DNA of 11,106 nucleotides from an uncultured Coriobacteriaceae bacterium (GCA_902783925.1 CACZSV010000121.1:1-11106), one strand, 5' to 3'; positions 1 to 5,889 are shown, numbered from the stretch's first letter. Program-made: numbers and translations. The notes: generated from the letters alone by a model not told the origin.

Positions 1-3
1 CGT

Positions 4-19
4 GCGGGCTGAAGCCCGC
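4..19 (-). terminator. Hairpin just past rsmA, possible terminator
   Basis: A perfect inverted repeat, gcgggct / agcccgc with a 2-nt spacer (or a 6-bp stem with a 4-nt loop), begins 2 bp beyond the rsmA stop codon. Its position suits the end of the metG-tatD-flavoprotein-rsmA transcript. No T-run follows within the few bases left, and the window ends there, so it could equally be a processing hairpin or half of a larger repeat. Confidence 0.35.
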
Positions 20-21
20 CC

Positions 22-903
22 CTACGTGAGTTCGAGAAGCTTCTTGCCCAGACGCAGATAGGTTTGCGGATCCAAGGTCTCGCCGCGAACCGTTGGCGCA
101 ATATCGCACGCATTCAGCAGCTCATCTACAAGTTCGCGTGAAAATCGGCTTTGCATGGAGTTGCGTATGTTCTTGCGGCGCTGGGCAAACGCGGCTTCCG
201 CAACCTGGCATGCCGCTTCGATCGTATGCGCATCGCCAACAGCACTGTCTCGCACAATATGCACAACCGCGCTCTCGACGTGCGGAGCCGGCATAAAGCA
301 GTTCCGGGAAACCTGAAAGCGATCGGTCACCTTAGCAATCAGGCTTAGTTTCACAGTGTAGGCACCATAATTCTTCGTTCCCACACGCGCGCTCATGCGG
401 TCGGCGACCTCGCTTTGAACCATCACCGTCATCGAATCGAGAAAGTTAAAACGCTCGAGCCAATCGAGGACAACCGTCGCGGCAACCGCATACGGCAGAT
501 TCGACACGAGCTGACGTGGCGCCGGCGCGTCGATTGACGCAAGCGCGTCTTCGAGCTGCGCATTTGTCAGCTTGAGCGCATCGGCGCCTATCAGGGCGAA
601 TCTTTCGGCATACGGCGCGCAGGTATGCGCAAGGACATCGTATAAATCGGCATCGCGCTCCACCGCAACGAGCTTGGCCCGCTCGAGCAATGCAATCGAC
701 AGCGTGCCGATACCCGGGCCTATCTCAATGACGCATGGCAAAGACTCGCCAGCATCGCTATCGAGCCCTGCAAGCCGCAGGATATTGCCAACAACATTGT
801 CCTCGATGAGAAAATTCTGGCCGAGCGCGTGTTTTGCAGAATGTCCAAAGCGATCGAGGACTTCTTTTGTTGCACGTGGGTTTGCCAAAGCGGAATAGCT
901 CAT
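22..903 (-). CDS. rsmA: 16S rRNA (adenine1518-N6/adenine1519-N6) dimethyltransferase RsmA (KsgA)
   Basis: RsmA transfers four methyl groups from S-adenosylmethionine to two adjacent adenines in the 3'-terminal helix of 16S rRNA, a late small-subunit maturation and checkpoint step. The 293-residue protein has the family layout. LGQNFL at about 27-32 opens the fold, the SAM loop IGPGIGT is at 61-67, the acidic ribose-binding E82-R83-D84 follows, and the catalytic NLPY is at 135-138. FMPAPHVESAV (203-213) and the RNA-binding QRRKNIRNSM (241-250) complete it. Length is slightly above the usual 265-290. The ATG at 901-903 overlaps the stop of the upstream flavoprotein gene as ATGA, so translation is probably coupled and no separate promoter is needed. 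It is the last gene of the operon visible here. Identification is firm. Confidence 0.97.
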   Translation of the reverse strand: MSYSALANPRATKEVLDRFGHSAKHALGQNFLIEDNVVGNILRLAGLDSDAGESLPCVIEIGPGIGTLSIALLERAKLVAVERDADLYDVLAHTCAPYAERFALIGADALKLTNAQLEDALASIDAPAPRQLVSNLPYAVAATVVLDWLERFNFLDSMTVMVQSEVADRMSARVGTKNYGAYTVKLSLIAKVTDRFQVSRNCFMPAPHVESAVVHIVRDSAVGDAHTIEAACQVAEAAFAQRRKNIRNSMQSRFSRELVDELLNACDIAPTVRGETLDPQTYLRLGKKLLELT

Positions 904-1493
904 GCGTCTTCACCATTCGCCACGCTCGCAAGCACTGCGCGCGTCAGCTCGTCCACCCGTGTCTCCTCTATATCCACCCCAATAAAGCGATGTGTCCGTT
1001 CGGGAGTGATGCGCAGGTTCGCACAGTTGAGCGCCGATGTGCAGATGGTCTCGAGCGGAGCCGTTCCAAAGGGGTCACCACCTTCGCCTATGACGGCAAG
1101 ATGCGCGGGCCGCTTGCTCGGCACGCCCTCTTTCAAAAGATACTTGCGCGACCAGTACATCTGGCAGCGGTCGAGAGCCGCCTTGAGCCAACCGGTCGGT
1201 CCAGCAAAATACACGGGTGCGACGAGCAGAAACGCATCGCAAGATTCCATGTGTTTGGAGAGCACGCCCCACGAGTCTCCCATGATGCAGCACTGCCCGC
1301 TCACATTGCACGCGCCGCAGCCCGTACATGCGGCAACCGGATACTTGGAAAGCTCGAAGAAGGTCACCTTCAGGCCGTGTTCGCGAAGGCGTTTCGTCAC
1401 CGCTGTGCCAAGACGCGCCGATTTTCCCTTTTCGCGCGGAGACCCAATTAAAACGAGCACTTCGCGCGTTTCTTTCATAGCAGGATGTGTCAT
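900..1493 (-). CDS. Iron-sulfur flavoprotein-like NAD(P)H-dependent FMN reductase
   Basis: A 197-residue protein of the flavodoxin-like NADPH-dependent FMN reductase family. The N-terminal strand VLVLIGSPREKGKSA (12-26) is the FMN-phosphate loop, and APVYFAGPTGWLKAALDR (91-108) is the second flavin-contacting segment. Cysteines 56, 59, 62 and 68 (plus 69) form a compact C-x2-C-x2-C-x5-C cluster like the 4Fe-4S site of archaeal and anaerobe iron-sulfur flavoproteins. It therefore probably binds FMN and a cluster and moves electrons in the cytoplasm; the physiological partner cannot be read from sequence. It overlaps tatD by 4 bp upstream and rsmA by 4 bp downstream (ATGA both times), so it is translated as part of the metG operon. 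A plain quinone or FMN reductase without a cluster is the alternative. Confidence 0.85.
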   Translation of the reverse strand: MTHPAMKETREVLVLIGSPREKGKSARLGTAVTKRLREHGLKVTFFELSKYPVAACTGCGACNVSGQCCIMGDSWGVLSKHMESCDAFLLVAPVYFAGPTGWLKAALDRCQMYWSRKYLLKEGVPSKRPAHLAVIGEGGDPFGTAPLETICTSALNCANLRITPERTHRFIGVDIEETRVDELTRAVLASVANGEDA

Positions 1494-2566
1494 TGCGATC
1501 TCTCCTCGCTTTTGCCGGCAAGTAACTCGATGGCATTCGCGTATACCTGATTGCAGAAATCTTGCTCACTCATTCCCAGACGCAGCCCCTCGAAATCGAG
1601 GTCATCGAGCACAGGCGCAACGACGCCGTTATCGATGTCGATCTGACGTGGCTGCATGAGTTCTCTTGCGCGCGCGTCCCCTGAATAGCCAAAGCAGTCG
1701 AGCAGCATACGCATCGTATATACCGTCTGATCCGGCCCGCAAACTGTCCCACGCAAAGGCTCGGGCGCCATATAGGGCGCATCGGTCTCTGTAAGCAGCT
1801 TGTCAACCGGCACATTCGCAAGCGCCGACCGGGTATACCAGCTCTTCTTGAACGTGAGCGGACCCCCAAGCGCAATATGGCAGCCAAGTTCCACAAACGG
1901 CAGCACGTCTTGTGCGCCCAGATTAAAGCAGTGCACGATGCACCCGGCCTGAGGGATACCTTCGCGATGCAGGATATCGAGCGCGTCCGCATGCGCCTCC
2001 CGCAGATGCAGACTCACAGAAAGCCCACGCTCCTGGGCTATCTCGAGTTGGCGCGCGAACACATCGCGCTGTGTTTCGCGCGGACTGAAGTCATAATGGT
2101 AGTCGAGCCCAATTTCTCCAAGACAGCACGTTTTGGGGCGCGCAAGCAGAGCGTATAGCTCGTCTTTTGCCTGGTCCCAGAACTTGGCGTTATGCGGATG
2201 CACACCACAGGCGCAGACAAGCTCGGGGAGCGCGTGGTCTTGCATGCCCCATGCGTCGAGATAAGCGCGCGCATTATGCAGCCACGCCTCAATCGCGTCG
2301 TACGATTGCCCGGCTCCGAGTCGCGCGGAATCGTCGCCCGCATGGGCAAAGACCTCGGCTGGATCGGTCATGCTGCAAATGAACGAAACGCCGTGCGCCG
2401 CCGAACGTGCCAGAGCAAGCCCGGGATTGTCGAGCATGTTCAGATGGCAATGCGTGTCGGCGACGCGTGCGTGTTCCGGCAGTTCGGGCGGCTGCTTGAC
2501 CTTGCCTTTCGAATTGCGAAATGCGAAATCGGCCTCTTCGAATTGTTTGAAATCGGCGTAACCCAT
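1490..2566 (-). CDS. tatD: TatD-family metal-dependent hydrolase (DNase)
   Basis: TatD proteins are amidohydrolase-fold, divalent-metal-dependent nucleases acting on DNA 3' ends in repair. All metal ligands are visible with the start chosen here: H39 and H41 in DTHCHL, E151 in GEIGLDYHYD, H187 in SLHLRE, H212 in VHCFN, and D262 in TETDAPY. The protein is 358 residues, about 100 longer than typical TatD. The extra length is an N-terminal arm (1-36), an insertion around 73-115 and a C-terminal tail after about 305. The ATG at 2564-2566 overlaps the metG stop in a TAATG junction and matches the metG-tatD linkage seen in many bacteria. An upstream in-frame start at 2635 lies inside metG and would add 23 unrelated residues. 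Family assignment is firm; substrate is inferred. Confidence 0.93.
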   Translation of the reverse strand: MGYADFKQFEEADFAFRNSKGKVKQPPELPEHARVADTHCHLNMLDNPGLALARSAAHGVSFICSMTDPAEVFAHAGDDSARLGAGQSYDAIEAWLHNARAYLDAWGMQDHALPELVCACGVHPHNAKFWDQAKDELYALLARPKTCCLGEIGLDYHYDFSPRETQRDVFARQLEIAQERGLSVSLHLREAHADALDILHREGIPQAGCIVHCFNLGAQDVLPFVELGCHIALGGPLTFKKSWYTRSALANVPVDKLLTETDAPYMAPEPLRGTVCGPDQTVYTMRMLLDCFGYSGDARARELMQPRQIDIDNGVVAPVLDDLDFEGLRLGMSEQDFCNQVYANAIELLAGKSEERSQ

Positions 2567-4110
2567 TACTTTGCGAGACGCGGGAAGAGCGCATCGCCCT
2601 TGGTCACCGTATTGCCGGCGGGCAGGCCGCCCCACGCGCTAAGCTCGCGGGCGTTTTCGACCGCGCATGGGTCGCCCAGGCTCAGCCTGCTCCACAGCTC
2701 CGCTGAAGTCGCAGGCATAAACGCGCTCAGCAGCAGCGCGGCAATTCTGCATGTTTCGAGCGCGTTGTAGAGCACAAACGCGAGCTCGCCTTGCGTATCC
2801 TCGTTCTTCGCAAGATTCCAAGGAGCGCTTTCCTCGACATAGAGATTCGCGCGATGCAAAAGCTCCATGACAGCGGAACACGCGCCACCGTAATCGACGT
2901 TGTCCATGCACGCGCTAAACGTATCGTACAAGCCATCGGCGATCTCTTTCAGCGGATTGGGCATATCTGTGCATTCCGCGGGAAGCTCCGGCACCTTGCC
3001 GTCGAAGTACTTGATGGTCATGTTGCTCACACGGCTGAACAGATTGCCATAGGTATTCGCCAGATCTGCGTTGTAGACCTGCGTGATGCGATCATGGCCG
3101 ATATTTCCGTCCGACCCAAAGGTCACGTCACTCAAGAAGTAATAGCGATACGCATCCACGCCATAGCGCTCGATAAGCTCGTGCGGATACAGCGCATTGC
3201 CCTTCGACTTGCTCATCTTCGAGCCATCGGCCGCCATGAGAAAACCGTGCGCAAACACGTGCTCAGGGCATTCCATGCCAGCTGCCATGAGCATCGCGGG
3301 CCAGATGACGCAGTGGAAGCGAATGATGTCCTTGCCGACAAAATGGAAGTTGGCTGGCCACCAGGTCTCGAACTTGCTCATGTCATCGCTGCCGTAACCA
3401 AGCGCGGTGATGTAGTTGATGAGCGCATCGACCCACACATAGGTCACATGCTCCGGGTCAAAGGGGAGCGGAACGCCCCAGTCAAACGCGGTACGGCTCA
3501 CAGAAAGGTCGTGCATGCCGCTTTCGATAAATGCCCGTACCTCGTTTTCGCGAATCTGCGGACGGATGAAGTTCGGGTGCTCGTCATAAAACGCAAGCAG
3601 CTTATCGCCAAATTCGGAGAGCTTGAAGAACCAGTTCTCCTCGTGCACGGTATGCACATCGCGTCCACAGCTAGGACATTTTCCATCAACGAGCTCGCCT
3701 TGCGTGTACTGCGTCTCGCACGGCGTGCAATAGAAACCGTCGTATGTTCCCTTGTAGAGATAGCCGTTGTCATAGAGCTTCTGCATGAATTGGGCAACAC
3801 CCACCATATGGCGCTCTTGCGTTGTACGAATAAAGTCATTGTTGGAGATATTGAGCTCTTTCCAGAGGTCCGTGAACTGCACGACCTGGCTATCGCACCA
3901 TTCCTGCGGAGTCATCCCGTGCTCTTCGGCAGCTTGGGCGACTTTCTCGCCATGCTCGTCGAGACCCGTGAGGAACATAACGTTGCGGCCATCCATACGG
4001 GCGAAACGCGCGATGGTGTCGGCGGCAATGGTCGTGTACGCAGTGCCGATGTGTGGCTCGCCGTTCACATAGTAAATGGGAGTAGAAATATAAAATGGCT
4101 GCTTTGACAT
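2566..4110 (-). CDS. metG: Methionyl-tRNA synthetase (MetRS)
   Basis: Class I aminoacyl-tRNA synthetase that charges tRNA-Met with methionine using ATP. The 514-residue protein has the Rossmann catalytic domain with the HIGH-type signature HIGT at 20-23 and the KMSKS loop at 298-302. The zinc knuckle of the connective-peptide domain has four cysteines (C128, C131, C145, C148). The WxF substrate segment VDALINYITALGY lies near 227-239 and is followed by the helical anticodon-binding domain from about 360 onward. The C-terminal EMAP/Trbp111-like tRNA-binding domain of the longer bacterial forms is absent, so this is the short form. The ATG at 4108-4110 is preceded by AAGGAAAG (4117-4124) at normal spacing. 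It is the first gene of a four-gene overlapping operon with tatD, a flavoprotein and rsmA. Confidence 0.97.
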   Translation of the reverse strand: MSKQPFYISTPIYYVNGEPHIGTAYTTIAADTIARFARMDGRNVMFLTGLDEHGEKVAQAAEEHGMTPQEWCDSQVVQFTDLWKELNISNNDFIRTTQERHMVGVAQFMQKLYDNGYLYKGTYDGFYCTPCETQYTQGELVDGKCPSCGRDVHTVHEENWFFKLSEFGDKLLAFYDEHPNFIRPQIRENEVRAFIESGMHDLSVSRTAFDWGVPLPFDPEHVTYVWVDALINYITALGYGSDDMSKFETWWPANFHFVGKDIIRFHCVIWPAMLMAAGMECPEHVFAHGFLMAADGSKMSKSKGNALYPHELIERYGVDAYRYYFLSDVTFGSDGNIGHDRITQVYNADLANTYGNLFSRVSNMTIKYFDGKVPELPAECTDMPNPLKEIADGLYDTFSACMDNVDYGGACSAVMELLHRANLYVEESAPWNLAKNEDTQGELAFVLYNALETCRIAALLLSAFMPATSAELWSRLSLGDPCAVENARELSAWGGLPAGNTVTKGDALFPRLAK

Positions 4111-4116
4111 TGGTGT

Positions 4117-4124
4117 CTTTCCTT
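4117..4124 (-). promoter_or_regulatory. metG ribosome binding site
   Basis: AAGGAAAG on the minus strand, with GGA centred about 10 nt before the metG ATG. It is the clearest Shine-Dalgarno sequence in this operon; the three downstream genes rely on overlapping stop/start codons instead. Confidence 0.75.
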
Positions 4125-4148
4125 ACCTAGCATTAACGATAGCGATTG

Positions 4149-4157
4149 ATTATACCA
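4149..4157 (-). promoter_or_regulatory. Extended -10 promoter of the metG operon
   Basis: The minus strand reads TGG-TATAAT here: a perfect -10 hexamer with the TGn extension, which can compensate for the poor -35 match upstream. A transcript starting about 7 nt downstream (near 4142) would have a leader of roughly 30 nt and include the AAGGAAAG binding site. The same GGTATAAT octamer occurs upstream of obgE, which suggests a shared vegetative sigma-factor promoter type. Confidence 0.65.
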
Positions 4158-4205
4158 ATAACAAATTACTGCGTCCTCCAACTCATCCGCACGCTAAATT
4201 CGAGG

Positions 4206-4358
4206 TCAGGACATATCACTCAAGCTGCTCTCAACCTGACGATTATCGAATTCAGCCTTTTCTGAGGATGTGCTTTTGCATGACGCTTCACATATCGGCC
4301 CCAGCTTTGCCGGTTCTGGTTGCGAGGCGGGCGCGCCGGAGCACCCTTTATTCCGCAT
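4206..4358 (-). CDS. Candidate small ORF, 50 codons, cysteine-containing, unknown function
   Basis: An ATG at 4356-4358 is preceded by AAAGG with a 6-nt spacer, a respectable ribosome binding site, and the frame runs 50 codons to TGA at 4206-4208. The product is hydrophilic. It begins MRNKGCSGAP, has a Pro/Glu-rich stretch PEPAKLGP, three cysteines (C6, C23, C27) and a serine- and acid-rich tail. There is no signal peptide or membrane segment, and no family is recognised. It ends about 50 bp before the metG -10 box, so it would be transcribed separately from, and upstream of, metG. It could be a real small protein, a leader ORF, or chance; the binding site is the main support. Confidence 0.3.
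   Translation of the reverse strand: MRNKGCSGAPASQPEPAKLGPICEASCKSTSSEKAEFDNRQVESSLSDMS
4236..4251. repeat. 16-bp exact repeat, copy A
   Basis: The plus-strand sequence ctgacgattatcgaat is identical to 10926-10941. Its core CGATTATCG is a 9-bp palindrome with a central base. This copy lies near the 3' end of the 50-codon small ORF, about 80 bp upstream of the metG -10 box. Confidence 0.6.
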
Positions 4359-4528
4359 TTTTGGCCTTTAGGAATCAGGCGCAAGGGTCTTTCAGCTTTT
4401 TTTCAGGCATTAACGCTATTGTGCAGTGTGGCTCTTTAGGCGGGCTATCTCCTCTCCCCAAACTTCCCCAGCCTGCTTGAAGACCCTTTTCCCAGGGCCC
4501 TGATACCTCATCCCAGTACCAGGGCCCT
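4342..4528 (-). other. RNA-like inverted repeats upstream of metG, possible alternative folds
   Basis: On the minus strand a hairpin has arms 4516-4528 and 4494-4506 with a 9-nt loop. Its single imperfect position is a G-U wobble on this strand but an A-C mismatch on the other, which favours a minus-strand RNA. Next, AAGGGTCTT (4480-4488) is perfectly complementary to AAGACCCTT (4383-4391). The ACCCTT part of the latter can instead pair with AAGGGT at 4343-4348, supported by an inner ATTCC/GGAAT stem. These two pairings exclude each other. No known riboswitch or T-box signature is recognisable. Confidence 0.35.
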
Positions 4529-4547
4529 CTATATATTCATTTAACAT
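4416..4547 (-). CDS. Weak candidate small ORF, 43 codons
   Basis: The frame opens at ATG 4545-4547 and ends at TAG 4416-4418. The predicted peptide contains two Gly-Pro-Gly motifs, which are produced by the two agggccct arms of the hairpin at 4494-4528, and then a charged segment with two tryptophan or aromatic positions. The only purine-rich sequence, GGGCAGGG, touches the start codon, which is too close for normal ribosome binding. The overlap with a strong RNA hairpin makes a structural RNA the simpler explanation. No family is recognised. Confidence 0.15.
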   Translation of the reverse strand: MLNEYIEGPGTGMRYQGPGKRVFKQAGEVWGEEIARLKSHTAQ

Positions 4548-4558
4548 CCCTGCCCAAT

Positions 4559-4701
4559 GCGAAAGGCCCCTCGGTTTTCACCGAAGGGGCCTTTCGACGC
4601 AGAGAGAGATTTGCCTCTTGGGGGGAGGAAGGAAAGGAGGCCTTGCAGAGGGGCGATCCGCAAGTTCTTCCCGAGGAATCGAGTTCCAAGAGGTGCAACG
4701 C
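4559..4701 (-). ncRNA. Probable small RNA with an anti-Shine-Dalgarno-like segment
   Basis: The segment has its own promoter-like boxes (4706-4734), a stable base stem and a strong terminal hairpin, but no protein frame. The base stem pairs 4686-4698 with 4611-4621: 11 base pairs with a 2-nt bulge. Inside, CUUGC/GCAAG forms an apical stem and GGGAAG can pair with CUUUCC, giving a rod with asymmetric internal loops. The 3' side is a 21-nt pyrimidine tract (4620-4640) containing CCUCCUUUC, identical to the anti-Shine-Dalgarno part of the 16S rRNA 3' end. Length is about 140 nt including the hairpin. I do not recognise it as SRP RNA, tmRNA, RNase P RNA or a T-box. A 6S-like RNA is possible from the shape only. 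Confidence 0.5.
4560..4596 (-). terminator. Strong hairpin ending the small RNA, likely terminator
   Basis: A 16-bp stem with one bulged base and a 4-nt loop (GAAA on the minus strand); the arms begin CGAAAGGCCCC and end GGGGCCTTTCG. There is no T-run after the stem in either direction, so classic intrinsic termination is uncertain. Its strength and position, directly after the small RNA and between rsmI and metG, still suit a terminator or a transcript-end stabiliser. Confidence 0.55.
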
Positions 4702-4705
4702 AGAC

Positions 4706-4734
4706 AATATACTCTATCGCGAATAATTTGTCTA
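4706..4734 (-). promoter_or_regulatory. Promoter of the small RNA
   Basis: The minus strand reads TAGACA (4729-4734), a 17-bp spacer, then TATATT (4706-4711). Each box matches the consensus in five of six positions, and the spacing is ideal. A start 5-7 nt downstream falls at 4699-4701, right at the base of the small RNA stem. It lies just beyond the rsmI stop codon, so it is not an rsmI promoter. Confidence 0.65.
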
Positions 4735-4768
4735 TACTTTTCTGAGAATAATTTTGAACAGGACTTTA

Positions 4769-5608
4769 TTACGAATTCAGACGGTGGATAAGATCGTAAA
4801 ATTCGTTTTTTGAGACACCGAACTCATGCGCAAGCTCTTTTGCAAGTGCAGATTTGGGTTTTCCCGACGCGAGCTCTTCGCGAATACGATCATGCAATGC
4901 AGAATCGTTTAGATCGATAGCGCGAGGTTGCCCATCGGGCGGAGCGATGACAATGACGATTTCGCCCTTTATGGAATCCCGCGCTTCAAGATTGTCCGCA
5001 AGCTCGTCTGCCGGCAGGCGGAGCACCTCTTCATGCAGCTTTGTGAGCTCACGGCACAGCGCGACTTTGCGTTTCTCATATTCTTGCGCGATTACCGCCA
5101 TTGCCCCCGCAACACGATGCGGTGATTCATAGAAAACGAGCGCGGCATCAAGCGAGGCGAGGGAGGTGAGAATTTCTCGACGCTCCTTGTCTTTACGCGG
5201 GAAGAACCCGCCAAAATAAAACGCCGTACCAGGAAAGCCCGCTGCAACTAAGGCAGTCGTTACAGCTGCGGGCCCTGGCAAAACCTCAACGGGTACACCT
5301 GCATCGCGCGCGCAGTCAACAAGCACAAGCCCTGGATCGCTAATGCCCGGCATACCCGCATCCGAGCAAAACGCAATACGCTCCCCCGCTTTCATACGTT
5401 GCACGAGGTTTTCGCTCCGTTTTGCGATCACGTTTTCATCGCAACGCTCTAGCTGGGCTTCGATACCGAAGTGTGCGAGTAGCTTGCCAGTCACGCGCGT
5501 GTCTTCCGCGCACACGGCATCGGCCGCTCGCAAAACTTCAAGAGCACGCGTGGTCATATCGCCCAAGTTTCCGAGCGGCGTTGGAACTATGGAAAGTTTC
5601 CCTTGCAT
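4769..5608 (-). CDS. rsmI: 16S rRNA (cytidine1402-2'-O)-methyltransferase RsmI
   Basis: RsmI methylates the ribose of C1402 in the decoding centre of 16S rRNA using S-adenosylmethionine. The 279-residue protein shows the tetrapyrrole-methylase-fold signatures: LSIVPTPLGNLGDMT (5-19), CAEDTR (33-38), FCSDAGMPGISDPG (80-93), LPGPAAVTTAL (110-120), FYESPHR (159-165) and CRELTKLHEE (185-194). It ends in the usual helical C-terminal domain. I chose the ATG at 5606-5608 because the family begins a few residues before the (I/V)VPTPxGNL motif. In-frame TTG 5647 and ATG 5644 would add 12-13 residues, but they lie within a sequence that reads as a -35 box. No Shine-Dalgarno sequence precedes any of these starts. 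It is separated from gapA by a terminator, so it has its own transcript. Confidence 0.93.
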   Translation of the reverse strand: MQGKLSIVPTPLGNLGDMTTRALEVLRAADAVCAEDTRVTGKLLAHFGIEAQLERCDENVIAKRSENLVQRMKAGERIAFCSDAGMPGISDPGLVLVDCARDAGVPVEVLPGPAAVTTALVAAGFPGTAFYFGGFFPRKDKERREILTSLASLDAALVFYESPHRVAGAMAVIAQEYEKRKVALCRELTKLHEEVLRLPADELADNLEARDSIKGEIVIVIAPPDGQPRAIDLNDSALHDRIREELASGKPKSALAKELAHEFGVSKNEFYDLIHRLNS

Positions 5609-5618
5609 AATGCGCCCA

Positions 5619-5647
5619 ATCTTAGGGAAAGCAGGAAAAATCATCAA
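5619..5647 (-). promoter_or_regulatory. Promoter-like boxes giving a near-leaderless rsmI mRNA
   Basis: The minus strand reads TTGATG (5642-5647), 17 bp, TAAGAT (5619-5624). Each box has four of six consensus bases. Transcription would begin about 7-8 nt downstream, within 0-4 nt of the ATG at 5608, which explains the absence of a Shine-Dalgarno sequence. Leaderless mRNAs are common in Actinobacteria. Confidence 0.45.
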
Positions 5648-5669
5648 CTGCGATGGCTAGAGGCGGCGG

Positions 5670-5820
5670 GCCCGCATGGCATCGCCGCGATTTCGCGAGC
5701 TGCGAGGAGCGAGGGCGCGGCGGGAGCGAGGACTAGCAAACGCGGAGCGTTTGCCCCGCAGCTGCCGCGCCCGAGCCGACGAGCGGGTAGCGAGCGCATG
5801 AGCGGGGATGCCATGCGGGC
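5670..5820. repeat. GC-rich nested palindrome with 14-bp terminal inverted repeats
   Basis: The 151-bp element is bounded by perfect 14-bp inverted repeats, gcccgcatggcatc (5670-5683) and its complement (5807-5820). Inside are a 9-bp stem GGGCGCGGC (5713-5721 with 5764-5772) and an 8-bp stem gcaaacgc around the triloop gga (5736-5754). GAGCG-type words recur between the arms. It fills the space between the gapA terminator and the rsmI promoter and contains no credible gene. This layout resembles REP-like or MITE-like intergenic repeats. No target-site duplication is evident, and copy number cannot be judged from one window. Confidence 0.55.
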
Positions 5821-5834
5821 GCGTTGTGTGTTGC

Positions 5835-5865
5835 AAAAAGGGCGCGTCCCGAAAGGAACGCGCCC
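5835..5865 (-). terminator. Intrinsic terminator of gapA
   Basis: On the minus strand a GC-rich stem, GGGCGCGTTCC / GGACGCGCCC with a 5-nt loop and one bulge, is followed directly by TTTTT. It starts 24 bp after the gapA stop codon. This is the best-formed intrinsic terminator in the window. Confidence 0.85.
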
Positions 5866-5889
5866 GCATCATGCAATATAGAGCTAGCG

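Noticed and set aside
2791..4107. 438-codon plus-strand frame covering nearly all of metG
   Set aside because: It is exactly antisense to a clear metG; GC-biased third positions in metG remove stops from this strand. The translation has no recognisable domain.
4206..4240. SRP-RNA-like GTCAGGTTGAGAGCAGC
   Set aside because: The GGAA tetraloop and the symmetric and asymmetric loops of the SRP core are missing; only a few bases match by chance.
4206..4360. T-box-like AAAGGGTGCTCCGGCG before metG
   Set aside because: It lacks the TGGN bulge needed to pair with the tRNA acceptor end, and no specifier loop is recognisable; the metG -10 box also lies downstream of it.
4375..4410. 11-codon minus-strand frame, a possible leader peptide
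   Set aside because: It has no ribosome binding site and no run of regulatory codons such as Met.
4268..4480. 70-codon plus-strand frame
   Set aside because: No ribosome binding site, no family features, and it lies opposite the structured minus-strand region.
4557..4745. 62-codon plus-strand frame
   Set aside because: It runs antisense through the terminator hairpin and small RNA, has no ribosome binding site, and its product is low-complexity basic sequence.
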